DNA from: Siccirubricoccus deserti
GTDB lineage: Bacteria > Pseudomonadota > Alphaproteobacteria > Acetobacterales > Acetobacteraceae
DNA: 64,000 nt
Direction of reading: 5' to 3'
Assembly (NCBI RefSeq): GCF_014283215.1
Contig: NZ_JACOMF010000015.1
Location: 57,490-121,489 of the forward strand
Below the pieces are notes generated by a model. It worked only from the letters and a program-made list of their open reading frames with translations, did no database searches and had not been told where the DNA came from. Below are positions 21,396-30,618 of the stretch, one piece after another. Position 1 is the stretch's first letter, and the number at the start of each line of letters is the position of its first letter. Position numbers and translations under genes: made by a program.

Positions 21396-22676
21396 ATGAA
21401 GATGATGTGGTTCCACCTGATGCCCTATACCGAGCTGCCGGAGGATTTCCAGCGGAAGCACCCCTCGGTGTGGGTCGATGTGCACAGCAGCCTGTTCGAT
21501 CCGAAGCGGGCGCATCTGATGTACAACGACTTCATGGATGAGCTGGAATACGCCGCCGAAGTCGGCTTCGACGCCATCTGCGTGAACGAGCACCATTCCA
21601 ACGGCTACGGGCTGATGCCGAGCCCGAATCTCATCGCCTCGTCGCTCGCGCGGCGGACGCAGCGGACGCCGATCTGCGTCATGGGCAACAGCCTGGCGCT
21701 GTACAACCCGCCGACCCGCGTCGCCGAGGAATTCGCGATGATCGACGTCATCTCCGGCGGCCGGCTGATCGCCGGCTTCCCGGTGGGGACGCCGATGGAC
21801 ACCTGCTACGCCTATGGCCAGAACCCATCGATGCTGCGCGAGCGCTATCTGGAGGCGCATGATCTGGTCCTGAAGGCATGGACCGAGAAGGACACCTTCG
21901 CCTTCAACGGCCGCTACAATCAGCAGCGCTACGTCAACATCTGGCCCCGCCCGGTGCAGCAGCCGCATCCGCCGATCTGGATTCCCGGTGGCGGCAGCGT
22001 CGAGACCTGGCAGTGGTGCGCGCAGATGGACTATGTCTACTGCTATCTCTCCTACTACGGCTACAAGGCCGGCAAGGCCATCATGGACGGCTTCTGGGCG
22101 GAGATGGACCGGCTCGGCAAGGACCGGAACCCCTACCGCGCCGGCTTCCTGCAGTTCATCGGCGTCGCCGAGACGCGCGAGCAGGCGATGGAGCTGTACC
22201 GCGAGCCGGCCGAGTATTTCTACGGCCGCTGCCTGCATGTCGACGGACGCTGGGCGACGCCGCCCGGCTACATGACCGAGGCGACGCAGCGCGCCGGGCT
22301 GCAAAGCCAGGTGGCGAAGGCGGCCGAGGGCAGCACCCTCGGCAAGGGCACCCAGGAACGCTTCGCCGGCACTGCCAAGGACATGGAAGGCATCGTCGAC
22401 CGCGGCTATGTGCTGATCGGCAGCCCCGACGAAGTGGCGGAGCAGCTGCGTGAGGTGGCGAAGACGCTGAACGTCGGCCATTTCATGCTGCTGCTGCAAT
22501 ACGGCAACATGTCGAAGCAGCTGACCAAGTACAACACCAAGCTCTTCGCCGAAAAGGTCATGCCGCAGCTGCGCGACCTGTTCGGCGAATGGGAGGACCG
22601 CTGGTGGCCGCAGCCAATGGACCAGTCGGAGACGGCGGAGCTGCCGGCCTTCAACCCGCGGCTCGTCGCCGAGTAG
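21396..22676 (+). CDS. LLM-class flavin-dependent oxidoreductase (bacterial-luciferase-like)
   Basis: A 426-residue TIM-barrel protein starting at ATG 21396, preceded by GGGAGAG. Marks are MWFHLMPYTELPEDF, the catalytic-region motif CVNEHHSNGYGLMPSPN, MGNSLALYNPPTRVAEEFAM, the substrate strand GRLIAGFPVGTP, and WIPGGGSVETWQWCAQ. It belongs to a different LLM branch from the gene at 2840. LLM enzymes use reduced FMN or F420. Its position 23 bases behind the binding protein implies that it acts on the imported solute. No flavin reductase is adjacent. Confidence 0.87.
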   Translation: MKMMWFHLMPYTELPEDFQRKHPSVWVDVHSSLFDPKRAHLMYNDFMDELEYAAEVGFDAICVNEHHSNGYGLMPSPNLIASSLARRTQRTPICVMGNSLALYNPPTRVAEEFAMIDVISGGRLIAGFPVGTPMDTCYAYGQNPSMLRERYLEAHDLVLKAWTEKDTFAFNGRYNQQRYVNIWPRPVQQPHPPIWIPGGGSVETWQWCAQMDYVYCYLSYYGYKAGKAIMDGFWAEMDRLGKDRNPYRAGFLQFIGVAETREQAMELYREPAEYFYGRCLHVDGRWATPPGYMTEATQRAGLQSQVAKAAEGSTLGKGTQERFAGTAKDMEGIVDRGYVLIGSPDEVAEQLREVAKTLNVGHFMLLLQYGNMSKQLTKYNTKLFAEKVMPQLRDLFGEWEDRWWPQPMDQSETAELPAFNPRLVAE

Positions 22677-22682
22677 CGGGCT

Positions 22683-23768
22683 TCAGCCCGGCACGGTCAT
22701 GCCGAGCGTCGCCGCCTGCCGTGCCTCGAAGGCGCGGCAGGTGTCGTCCCAGCGGAAGCCGCGGATGCCGCCGCGCACCGCGCCCGGCTCCACCGTCTTG
22801 AAGGGGTCCTCCCAGCCCGGTGGCAGGCGGCGGCTGTCGGGCGGGGCCAGCCACAGTCGGTAGAGCACGCGCCTGCGCTCCGGCTCCTCCCAATCCTCGA
22901 ATTGGGTGCGGCTGTGCAGCGCGGTATGATTGTTCATCAGCTGCAGATCGCCCGGCTCCAGCCACATGCTGTACATCAGATCGGGCCGCTGCAGCAGCGC
23001 ATCCAGCAGGTCGAGCGCCTCGGCCTGCCGCGGCGTCCATGGCGCCACGCCCTCCAGCTTCTGCGCGCTGGCGGCGCGGTTGCGGTTCCAGCGGCCGAAC
23101 AGCACGCCCTCCGCCACGCCATAGATCGGGCAGCGCACATAGGGTCCCTCATCCGGCGCCTGCTCATTCTGCCGGCTGAAGCAGAAGGGCTCGTACAGCA
23201 GTTCCAGCAGATCCGGCCGCTCCCGCGCCAGCAGGTTGTGCACGGCGATGGAACTGGTGCAGAGGCTCATGCCGCCGGATTTCGCGACATTGTAGCAAGC
23301 GAGCCCGACCACGTCGCAGCCATCGACGTGGAAATCCAGCTTGGCGTTGGAGGAGTAGCCGCGGCCACCGGCGCTGCGATAGTCGGTGCCCTCGTTCCGC
23401 ACGGCGGAGAGGTACTGGCTCGCCTTGCCCTGCGGCCGCGCCACGCCGAAATGCAGGCCGATGGCCCAGGTCATCAGCCGGAACTCGGCCTCGGTCACAC
23501 CTTCGCGCGGCAGGCCGCGCACCAGCGCCAGGCCAGTGCCATTGCGCTGCTCGGCGAAGGCGGCGCGCAGCACCGGCAGGGCGCTGCCGAGGTCGAATTC
23601 ATTGCGGCCGAAGTCGAACAGCGGCCGATCCGGATCCGCCACCTTGCGCACAGCGCTGATCAGGTCGCGCCGCGCCCGGTCATCCAAGGTGAAGATCCAG
23701 CCGCGATCCGCGGCGAGCCCCGCCGCATCCCAGGCCACCCGCTCACCCACTGCCATCGGTTGCATCAT
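22683..23768 (-). CDS. TauD/TfdA-family Fe(II)/2-oxoglutarate-dependent dioxygenase
   Basis: A 361-residue protein of the clavaminate-synthase-like fold. The iron facial triad is visible: HxD in KLDFHVDGCD and the distal His in NNHTALHSRTQFEDW, with Arg in ERRRVLYRLWL as the probable 2-oxoglutarate ligand. Members hydroxylate substrates such as taurine, 2,4-D, gamma-butyrobetaine or amino acids. It converges tail-to-tail with the LLM gene (6 bases apart) and is downstream of the hydroxyacid dehydrogenase on the minus strand, so the two minus genes form a pair inside the ABC transporter locus. Confidence 0.85.
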   Translation of the reverse strand: MMQPMAVGERVAWDAAGLAADRGWIFTLDDRARRDLISAVRKVADPDRPLFDFGRNEFDLGSALPVLRAAFAEQRNGTGLALVRGLPREGVTEAEFRLMTWAIGLHFGVARPQGKASQYLSAVRNEGTDYRSAGGRGYSSNAKLDFHVDGCDVVGLACYNVAKSGGMSLCTSSIAVHNLLARERPDLLELLYEPFCFSRQNEQAPDEGPYVRCPIYGVAEGVLFGRWNRNRAASAQKLEGVAPWTPRQAEALDLLDALLQRPDLMYSMWLEPGDLQLMNNHTALHSRTQFEDWEEPERRRVLYRLWLAPPDSRRLPPGWEDPFKTVEPGAVRGGIRGFRWDDTCRAFEARQAATLGMTVPG

Positions 23769-23777
23769 CGCTTCCCC

Positions 23778-24785
23778 TCAGACCTGAATGCCGAGGCGCG
23801 ACAGCCGATGTGCCGCCGCGGCATTCACCGCATAATCCGGCAGCCGCCCCTCGGCCAGCGCCGTCACCTGCCGCACCGTATCGAAGGCTTGGTGCTCGAT
23901 CGCCGGCGGGGTCAGGCCACCGGTGTGCGGCGTGGCGATCACCTTCGGGTGCGCCGCCAGCGCGGGCGTCGGCATCTGATCCGGCGCACGGCCGACATCC
24001 ATCGCCGCCCCGGCCAGATGCCCGCTGTCGAGCGCCGCCCGCAGCGCCGCCTCATCGACCAGATTGCCGCGTGACGGGTTGATGAAGAAGGCTCCTGGCT
24101 TCATCCGGGCGAAGGCGGCGGCATCCAGCAGCCTCTCCGTTGCCGCGGTGGCGACGGCGAGGCAGACGGTGAAGTCGCTCTCCGCCAGCAGCGCCTCAAG
24201 CGGCTTATGCTCAAGCCGGGGATCCGAGGGCGCCGCATGCGGATCGGCGACGATCACCCGCATCCCGAGCGCCAGCCCAAGCGGCGCCAGGTAGCGCCCG
24301 ATGGCCCCGTAGCCGATGATCCCGAGCGTGCTGCCAGCCAGCTGCCGCCCCATCCGCGCCACCGGCACCTGGCCCGCATGGTAGCTGGCCGCGGCGGCGC
24401 TGACGCCGCGCGCCAGATCGACCATCATGCCCAGCACCAGCTCGGCGACCGCCGGGATGAAGCCCGGCGTCGCCTGGGTGACCAGCACCCCGGCCGCGCT
24501 GGCCGCGGCGACATCGATGTTGCGGATATCGACGGCGCAACGATGGAAGGCGATGAGGTCGGGGGCGTTGGCAAAGGTCTCTGCCTCGCCCGGCGACTGG
24601 CGGTAGCTGATGATCGCCTGGCAACCCGCGGCGGCTTCGGCCAGCTCGCGCCCGGCCAGGTGCCGGCCGCTGTCGTTCAGCCGCACCTCGGCCACCTGGC
24701 GCAGCGCCGCCAGCGCCCGCTCACCGTAATAATTGGCCAGCGCATCGGCGGTATGGGTGAGATAGACCCGCAGGTGTTGCGTCAC
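23778..24785 (-). CDS. D-isomer-specific 2-hydroxyacid dehydrogenase
   Basis: A 335-residue NAD(P)-dependent dehydrogenase starting at GTG 24785, with GGGGAGGG upstream on the minus strand. The Rossmann motif is GIIGYGAIGRYLAPLGLA (GxGxxG), followed by the acidic residue of VIVADPHA. The catalytic Arg is in INPSRGNLVDEAAL and the His in IATPHTGGLTPPA. It interconverts 2-hydroxy and 2-oxo acids; phosphoglycerate-dehydrogenase-like members are common. The TauD-like gene starts nine bases beyond its stop. It is divergent from the permease genes (start at 24849). Confidence 0.9.
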   Translation of the reverse strand: MTQHLRVYLTHTADALANYYGERALAALRQVAEVRLNDSGRHLAGRELAEAAAGCQAIISYRQSPGEAETFANAPDLIAFHRCAVDIRNIDVAAASAAGVLVTQATPGFIPAVAELVLGMMVDLARGVSAAAASYHAGQVPVARMGRQLAGSTLGIIGYGAIGRYLAPLGLALGMRVIVADPHAAPSDPRLEHKPLEALLAESDFTVCLAVATAATERLLDAAAFARMKPGAFFINPSRGNLVDEAALRAALDSGHLAGAAMDVGRAPDQMPTPALAAHPKVIATPHTGGLTPPAIEHQAFDTVRQVTALAEGRLPDYAVNAAAAHRLSRLGIQV

Positions 24786-24848
24786 CGCTTCCCTCCCCTG
24801 AATTGCCGTCTACACTACAGGCAATGGCGTGGGGGGATAGCGGGGCCG

Positions 24849-25859
24849 ATGCTGCGGTACGTGCTGACGCGCCTGCTGGGTGCCGCCGTCATGGCCGTGC
24901 TGGCGATCCTGGTGGTGTTCCTCATCGCCAATACCGTCCCCGGCGACCCGGTGCTGGCCCAGCTCGGCGACCTCGCCGCCAGCAACCCGGATACGGTCAT
25001 GGAATGGCGGGCCAAATGGGGCCTCGACCTGCCGTTGTGGGAACGTTACGGGCTGTTCCTCTGGGGCGTGCTGCATGGCGACCTCGGCATCTCCATCGCC
25101 TCGCAGCGGCCGGTGCTGGCGGATATCGCCCAATACGCCCCGGCGACGATCGAGCTGGCGACCATCGCCTTCGTCGTGGCGCTCGCGGTCGGCATCCCGC
25201 TCGGCATCGCCGCGGCGGTGCGACGGGACAGCTGGGTGGATGCGGCGGCGCGGGTCATCTCGCTGGTGGGTGTTTCCTCGCCGACCTTCTGGCTGGCATT
25301 CATTATGCTGGCGATCTTCTACGGCGGGCTGCAGATCGCGCCCGGCCCCGGCAGGCTGGACCCGATCGCCTTCCCGCCGGAGGAGGTCACCGGGCTGTTC
25401 CTGATCGACAGCCTGCTCGCCGGCGACTGGGACACCTTCCATGACACCGCGGCGCATCTGGTGCTGCCGAGCATCGTGCTGGCGGCCGCCACCATCGGCC
25501 TCATCACCCGCACCACGCGGGCAGCAATGCTGGAGGCGATGCAGCAGGATTACGTCCGCGTCTCCCGCGCCAAGGGGCTGCGCGAGCGCTTCATCATCCT
25601 GCGCCATGTGCTGCCGAATGCGCTGATCCCGGTGGTGACCCTGGGCGGCATCGCCTATGCCAATCTGCTGGCCGGGGCGGTGATGACGGAGACGGTGTTC
25701 TCCTGGCCCGGCCTCGGCCGCTACACCTTCCGCAGCGCGGCGGCGCTGGATTTCCCGGCGATCATGGGCATCACCCTGGTGGTCTCGGTCAGCACCCTGC
25801 TGGTCAATCTGCTGGTCGACCTCTCCTACGCCGCGCTCGATCCCAGGGTACGGCGATGA
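24849..25859 (+). CDS. ABC transporter permease, DppB type
   Basis: A 336-residue inner-membrane protein. The ATG at 24849 gives the standard DppB start MLRYVLTRLLGAAVMAVLA, and DGVLHGDLGIS-like text (GVLHGDLGISIASQRPV) follows near residue 73. The EAA loop reads YVRVSRAKGLRERFIILRHV and the typical C-terminal FSWPGLGRYT is present. It forms the channel with the next gene. Its stop overlaps the next start (ATGA). It is expressed divergently from the hydroxyacid dehydrogenase, 63 bases away. Confidence 0.92.
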   Translation: MLRYVLTRLLGAAVMAVLAILVVFLIANTVPGDPVLAQLGDLAASNPDTVMEWRAKWGLDLPLWERYGLFLWGVLHGDLGISIASQRPVLADIAQYAPATIELATIAFVVALAVGIPLGIAAAVRRDSWVDAAARVISLVGVSSPTFWLAFIMLAIFYGGLQIAPGPGRLDPIAFPPEEVTGLFLIDSLLAGDWDTFHDTAAHLVLPSIVLAAATIGLITRTTRAAMLEAMQQDYVRVSRAKGLRERFIILRHVLPNALIPVVTLGGIAYANLLAGAVMTETVFSWPGLGRYTFRSAAALDFPAIMGITLVVSVSTLLVNLLVDLSYAALDPRVRR

Positions 25860-26716
25860 GCGGCGCCATCGCTCTGCCGGCCGTGCCCTCCCGCCGGAGC
25901 CGGCTGTGGCGGCGCTACGGGCTGGCGGGGTTCGGCGCCGGCATCGTGCTGGCCTGGATCCTGATCGCCCTGCTGGCGCCCTGGCTCTCACCCTACCCAC
26001 CCGATTTCGTCGAGGTGACGAACCGGCTGCAGCCGCCTTCCGCCACGCATTGGCTGGGCACGGATGCGCTGGGGCGCGACTGCTTCTCCCGCCTGCTGCA
26101 TGGCGCCCGGGTCTCGCTGCTGGCGGGGTTCAGCGTGGTGGTGCTCGGCGCCGGCTTCGGCACGCTGCTCGGCATGGTCGCCGCCTATGCCCGCGGCTGG
26201 GTGGATGAGGCGTTGATGCGGCTGACCGATCTGGTGCTGTGTTTCCCGCCGATCATCCTGGCACTGGCCATCGCCGCCGCGCTCGGCATCGGCACCACCA
26301 ACACCATCATCGCCATGCTGGTGGTGTGGTGGCCGAAATTCGCCCGCCTGGCCCGGGCGCTGGCGCTGGTCCAGCGCGGCCAGGAATATGTGGAGGCGGC
26401 CGTCGTGCTTGGGCTGAAGCCGGCGCGCATCCTCGGCCGCCATATCGTGCCGAATGCGGTGGGGCCGCTGGTGGTGCTGGTCACCCTCGATGTCGGCAAT
26501 GCCATCATCACCTTCGCCGGCCTGTCCTTCCTGGGCCTTGGCGTGGTGCCGCCGACGCCGGAATGGGGCGCCATGGTGGCCGAGGGGCGCGAACTGGTGG
26601 AGCAATGGTGGGTGGCGACCTTCCCCGGTCTTGCCATCCTTACCATCGTGCTCGGCTTCAACTTTCTCGGCGATGGCGTGCGCGACTGGCTCGACCCGAA
26701 GGCGCGCAGCCGGTGA
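25856..26716 (+). CDS. ABC transporter permease, DppC type
   Basis: A 286-residue second permease. It has the DppC N-terminal helix, the periplasmic motif HWLGTDALGRDCFSRLLHGA, and the EAA loop YVEAAVVLGLKPARILGRH. C-terminal text LGVVPPTPEWGAMVAEG is diagnostic. The ATG overlaps the upstream stop and its own stop overlaps the GTG of the ATPase gene (GTGA), so the three genes are a tightly coupled operon. Confidence 0.92.
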   Translation: MSGAIALPAVPSRRSRLWRRYGLAGFGAGIVLAWILIALLAPWLSPYPPDFVEVTNRLQPPSATHWLGTDALGRDCFSRLLHGARVSLLAGFSVVVLGAGFGTLLGMVAAYARGWVDEALMRLTDLVLCFPPIILALAIAAALGIGTTNTIIAMLVVWWPKFARLARALALVQRGQEYVEAAVVLGLKPARILGRHIVPNAVGPLVVLVTLDVGNAIITFAGLSFLGLGVVPPTPEWGAMVAEGRELVEQWWVATFPGLAILTIVLGFNFLGDGVRDWLDPKARSR

Positions 26717-28740
26717 CGCGGCCGATGCGGGAGATCCCCGTCCTTGAGGTGAAAGACCTCCGCACCGTCTTCCTCACCGATGCCGGGCCGGTGCGCGCGG
26801 TCGATGGCGTCTCCTTCACCGTCATGCCGGGCGAGACCCTCGGCATCGTTGGCGAGAGCGGCAGCGGCAAGAGCGTCACCGCCCTGTCGCTGCTGCGGCT
26901 GCTGGAGGAACCCGCCCGCATCGTCGGCGGCAGCATCCGCTTCCAGGGGCGTGACCTGCTGGCGATGGACCAGGAGGCGCTGCGGGCGCTGCGCGGTGAC
27001 CGCATCTCCATGGTGTTCCAGGACCCGATGACCGGCCTCAACCCGGTGGTCCGCATCCTGCGCCAGCTCACCGAGCACATGGTCGCGCACGGCCGCGCTA
27101 CCCCGGCCGAGGCGAAATCCCGCGCGATCTCACTGCTCGGCCGCATGGGCATCACCGCGCCGGAGCGCAGCGCCGCTCGCTTTCCGCACGAATTCTCCGG
27201 CGGCATGCGCCAGCGCGTCATGCTCGGCATCGGCTTCGCCAATGACCCGGCGCTGCTGATCGCCGATGAGCCGACGACGGCGCTGGACGTGACCATCCAG
27301 GCGCAGATCCTCGACCTGCTGCGCAGGCTGAACGGCGAATTCGGCACCGCCATCGTGCTGATCAGCCACGACCTCGGCGTCATCGCCGATGTCTGCCGCC
27401 GGGTCGCGGTGATGTACGCCGGCGAGGTGGTGGAGGAGGCGGGGACCGCGGCAGTGTTGGCCGACCCGCGCCATCCCTATGCCTGGGCGCTGGTCAATGC
27501 GGTGCCGCGGATCGGCACCCCGCTCGGCACCGACCGCCGGCTGGTCGCCATCGAGGGCGCGCCGCCCGACCCGCTGGCGCTGCCCGCAGGCTGCCGCTTC
27601 GCCCCGCGCTGCCCGTTCAGGATCGCCCGCTGCGAGACGGAGCATCCACCCCTGGCCGAGGTGGCGCCCGGTCGCCTCGCCCGCTGCTGGGTGACCCAGG
27701 CCGGGGAGGTGCTACCGAAGGCCGGTGTCGCGGGCTTTGTCGGCACCGCGCGGATACCGGTGGCAACCCAGCCGATCCTTTCCGTGCGCGGGCTGGAGAA
27801 GCGCTTCCCGCTGCCACGCGAGTCGCTGCTCGCGCCGCGCCGCGTGGTGCATGCGGTGAATGGCATCGACCTCGACGTGGCGCGCGGCGAGACGCTCGGC
27901 GTTGTCGGCGAGAGCGGCTGTGGCAAGTCGACCCTCGCCCGCCTCATCACCCGCATCCATGCGCCGAGCGCCGGCAGCATCGTCTTCGACGGGCAGGAGA
28001 TCGGCCAGGCCAGTGCCGCCGAGATCCGCCCGCTGCGCCGGCGGTTGCAGATGGTGTTCCAGGACCCTTATGCCTCGCTCAACCCGCGCATGCGGGTGGG
28101 CGATATCCTTGCGGAGCCCCTGATCGCCCATGGGCTGATCGGGCGCGGCGCCGCAGCGCGGGAGCGGGTGACGGAACTGCTCGCTACCGTGGGCCTCAAT
28201 CCCGCATGGGCAACGCGCTGCCCGCATGAGTTCAGCGGCGGCCAGCGGCAGCGCATCTCCATCGCCCGGGCGCTGGCGCTGCAGCCCGACATGATCCTGG
28301 CCGATGAGCCGATCAGCGCGCTCGACGTGAACATCCAGGCGCAGATCCTGAACCTGATGCTGGACCTCCAGCAGCGGATGGGGCTGACCTACCTGTTCAT
28401 CGCGCATGATCTGGCGGTGGTGCGGCACCTCTGCGACCGGGTGGCGGTGCTATACCTCGGCAAGGTCATGGAACTGGCGCCGAGCGCCGAACTCTTCGCC
28501 CGGCCACTGCACCCCTACAGCAGCGTGCTGATCTCCGCCGTCCCCGGCCGGGCCGGCCGCATCCTGCTGCAGGGGGAGCCGCCGAGCACCCTCGCCAAGC
28601 CGACCGGCTGCCCCTTCCGCGGCCGCTGCCCAATCGCCCGGCCGATCTGCGAGACGCCGCCACCGCTGGTGGAACACGCGCCCGGCTGCTTCGCCGCCTG
28701 CCATTTCCCCGGGGAATTCGCCCCACCCCCTTCGCCCTGA
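26713..28740 (+). CDS. Double ABC ATPase (DppD and DppF fused in one chain)
   Basis: A 675-residue protein with two complete ATPase modules. I start it at GTG 26713, overlapping the permease stop. Module one (to about residue 335): Walker A GESGSGKS, signature FSGGMRQR, Walker B LLIADEPTTALD, then an oligopeptide-transporter C-terminal extension with CRFAPRCPFRIARC. Module two (from about residue 355): GESGCGKST, FSGGQRQR, MILADEPISALD, and a second extension CPFRGRCPIARPIC. The four-Cys motif at each end can hold an iron-sulfur cluster in DppD-like ATPases. Fused forms occur widely in Alphaproteobacteria (GsiA-like). It powers the permeases immediately upstream. Confidence 0.93.
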   Translation: MTRPMREIPVLEVKDLRTVFLTDAGPVRAVDGVSFTVMPGETLGIVGESGSGKSVTALSLLRLLEEPARIVGGSIRFQGRDLLAMDQEALRALRGDRISMVFQDPMTGLNPVVRILRQLTEHMVAHGRATPAEAKSRAISLLGRMGITAPERSAARFPHEFSGGMRQRVMLGIGFANDPALLIADEPTTALDVTIQAQILDLLRRLNGEFGTAIVLISHDLGVIADVCRRVAVMYAGEVVEEAGTAAVLADPRHPYAWALVNAVPRIGTPLGTDRRLVAIEGAPPDPLALPAGCRFAPRCPFRIARCETEHPPLAEVAPGRLARCWVTQAGEVLPKAGVAGFVGTARIPVATQPILSVRGLEKRFPLPRESLLAPRRVVHAVNGIDLDVARGETLGVVGESGCGKSTLARLITRIHAPSAGSIVFDGQEIGQASAAEIRPLRRRLQMVFQDPYASLNPRMRVGDILAEPLIAHGLIGRGAAARERVTELLATVGLNPAWATRCPHEFSGGQRQRISIARALALQPDMILADEPISALDVNIQAQILNLMLDLQQRMGLTYLFIAHDLAVVRHLCDRVAVLYLGKVMELAPSAELFARPLHPYSSVLISAVPGRAGRILLQGEPPSTLAKPTGCPFRGRCPIARPICETPPPLVEHAPGCFAACHFPGEFAPPPSP

Positions 28741-28765
28741 CCGCCACCGGGTGCAGGATGCCGGG

Positions 28766-30157
28766 ATGACCGACACGCTCGACAAGATCCTCGCCGAGAT
28801 TGACGCCGAGGCGGATGCCGCCCGCGACCGCCTGATGGATTGGCTCCGCATCCCGAGCATCAGCGCCCAGCCGGCGCATGCCGCGGATTGCCTGCGCGCG
28901 GCCGAATGGGCGCGCGACCGGCTGGCCACCATCGGCTTCACCGCCGCGTTGCGGCCGACCGCCGGCCACCCCGCGGTGGTGGCGCATCACCCCGGCCCCG
29001 GCGGCAGCGCGCCGCATCTGCTGTTCTACGGCCATTACGATGTGCAGCCGGCCGACCCGCTGCCGCTGTGGCACTCCGCGCCCTTCGAGCCGGTGATCGC
29101 CGAGGGGCCGCAGGGCAGGCGCGTGGTGGCGCGCGGCGCGGTGGACGACAAGGGTCAGGTCTCGATGTGGCTGGAGGCGCTGCGCGCCTGGCATACGGTC
29201 GCCGGCGGCCCGCCTTGCCGCGTCACCGTGCTTCTGGAGGGTGAGGAGGAGGTCGGCAGCCCGAGCCTCGATGCCTTCCTCGCTGCCAACAAGGCGGAAC
29301 TGGCGGCGGATGTCGCGGTGATCAGCGATACCAACATGTGGGACATCGCCACGCCGGCGATCACCACGCGGCTGCGCGGCATGGTCTATGCGCAGATCGA
29401 CCTTCATGCCGCCTCGCGTGATCTGCATTCCGGCCTCTATGGCGGCGCGGCGCTGAACCCGATCAACGCGCTGACGCGGATTCTCGGCGGGCTGCAGGAC
29501 AGCGAAGGCCGGGTGCAGATCCCCGGCTTCTACGACGGCGTCGCCGAGGTCTCGGACGCCCAGGCGGCGGAATGGGCGTCGCTCGGCTTCGACGAGGCCG
29601 CCTTCCTCGGCGAGATCGGCCTCAGCCATGCGGCCGGGGAGCGTGGCCGCGGCGCGCTGGAACGGCTCTGGGCCAGGCCGACTGCCGATCTCAACGGCAT
29701 CTGGGGCGGCTACACCGGTGAGGGTGGCAAGACCGTCATCGCCGCCGAGGCGCATGCCAAGCTCTCCTGCCGCCTGGTGCCGGGGCAGGATCCGGCCAAG
29801 GTGGCCGAGGGCATCCGCCGCTTCGTCGCCGAACGCCTGCCGCCGGGGGCGCGGGCCGAGGTCAGCATCCTCAACACCACCCCGGGCATCGAGGTGCCGG
29901 CCGAAAGCCGCTGGGTGGCGGCGGCGCGGTCGGCGCTGGCGGCGGAATATGGCCGGCCGGCGGTACTGGTCGGCAGCGGCGGTTCCATCCCGGTGGTGGA
30001 AAGCCTGCGGCGGCTGCTCGGCCTCGATTCCTTACTCGTCGGCTTCGGGTTGAACGACGACCAGGTGCACAGCCCAAACGAGAAATTCGAGCTGACCTGC
30101 CTGCACAGGGGTGCGCGAAGCCATGCGCGGATGCTGGCGGCGTTCGCCGGCAGATAG
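28766..30157 (+). CDS. M20-family metallopeptidase (dipeptidase-like)
   Basis: A 463-residue cytosolic enzyme. I prefer ATG 28766 (AGGA seven bases upstream); GTG 28751 is possible. Zinc ligands are visible: His in FYGHYDVQPADPLPLW, Asp in RGAVDDKGQVSMW, the catalytic Glu pair in LLEGEEEVGSPSL, and Asp in AVISDTNMWD. A dimerisation domain fills the middle, with HSGLYGGAALNP. Family members cleave dipeptides or N-acyl amino acids. Starting 25 bases behind a peptide-type ABC importer, it probably hydrolyses the imported compound (inference). Confidence 0.9.
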   Translation: MTDTLDKILAEIDAEADAARDRLMDWLRIPSISAQPAHAADCLRAAEWARDRLATIGFTAALRPTAGHPAVVAHHPGPGGSAPHLLFYGHYDVQPADPLPLWHSAPFEPVIAEGPQGRRVVARGAVDDKGQVSMWLEALRAWHTVAGGPPCRVTVLLEGEEEVGSPSLDAFLAANKAELAADVAVISDTNMWDIATPAITTRLRGMVYAQIDLHAASRDLHSGLYGGAALNPINALTRILGGLQDSEGRVQIPGFYDGVAEVSDAQAAEWASLGFDEAAFLGEIGLSHAAGERGRGALERLWARPTADLNGIWGGYTGEGGKTVIAAEAHAKLSCRLVPGQDPAKVAEGIRRFVAERLPPGARAEVSILNTTPGIEVPAESRWVAAARSALAAEYGRPAVLVGSGGSIPVVESLRRLLGLDSLLVGFGLNDDQVHSPNEKFELTCLHRGARSHARMLAAFAGR

Positions 30158-30171
30158 AGGGAGCGAGGCCA

Positions 30172-30189
30172 GGGGGATAAGCATCCCCC
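30172..30189. terminator. Hairpin after the M20 peptidase gene
   Basis: A perfect 7-bp stem (GGGGGAT / ATCCCCC) with a four-base loop, 14 bases after the stop. A second G/C hairpin (CGGGG / CCCCG) follows at about 30203-30220. There is no long T run, so intrinsic termination is plausible but not certain. Confidence 0.5.
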
Positions 30190-30300
30190 CAGCAGGGGTT
30201 CGGGGGCAGCGTCCCCGATTAAGCCGTTTGCCTTATGGAACTTCTTTGAAGTTGGCGCCTATGGCGCGCTGCCCCCGGCCTAAGTTGGATGCCGCCGCTT

Positions 30301-30606
30301 CTACGCGGCGTGGACCAGGCGCGGGCTCGCACCTTTGCCCCGCACTTCCGCCTCTTCGAATTCGGCGGCGGCGATGGCGCGGTCGAGCGCGGCGCGCAGG
30401 CCCTTGGCGGAGTCGAGCGTCAGCTCGACACCGGCGCGCGCCCCGGGTTCCAGGCCGGCATTGAAGAAGTCGAGGGTGATGACGTCGGCCAGCGGCGCAT
30501 GGCGCGCATGGTCATAGGCGACCACCGCCTGCGTCAGCGGAAACCATCCCTCCCCGCGCTTCGCCATGCCCTCGGCGGCAACGATCTCGATGATGGAGGT
30601 GCACAT
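30301..30606 (-). CDS. Small conserved protein, DUF6295-like
   Basis: A 101-residue protein starting MCTSIIEIVAAEGMAKR, followed by GWFPLTQAVVAYDHARHAPL and a C-terminal alpha-helical part rich in Ala and Glu. The Met-Cys-Thr start and the YDH-x-x-HAP motif recall a small family of unknown function (DUF6295, by memory). It is co-directional with the dienelactone-hydrolase-like gene upstream, 12 bases away, so the two are probably one operon. Function unknown. Confidence 0.75.
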   Translation of the reverse strand: MCTSIIEIVAAEGMAKRGEGWFPLTQAVVAYDHARHAPLADVITLDFFNAGLEPGARAGVELTLDSAKGLRAALDRAIAAAEFEEAEVRGKGASPRLVHAA

Positions 30607-30618
30607 GCCGGCGCCTCC

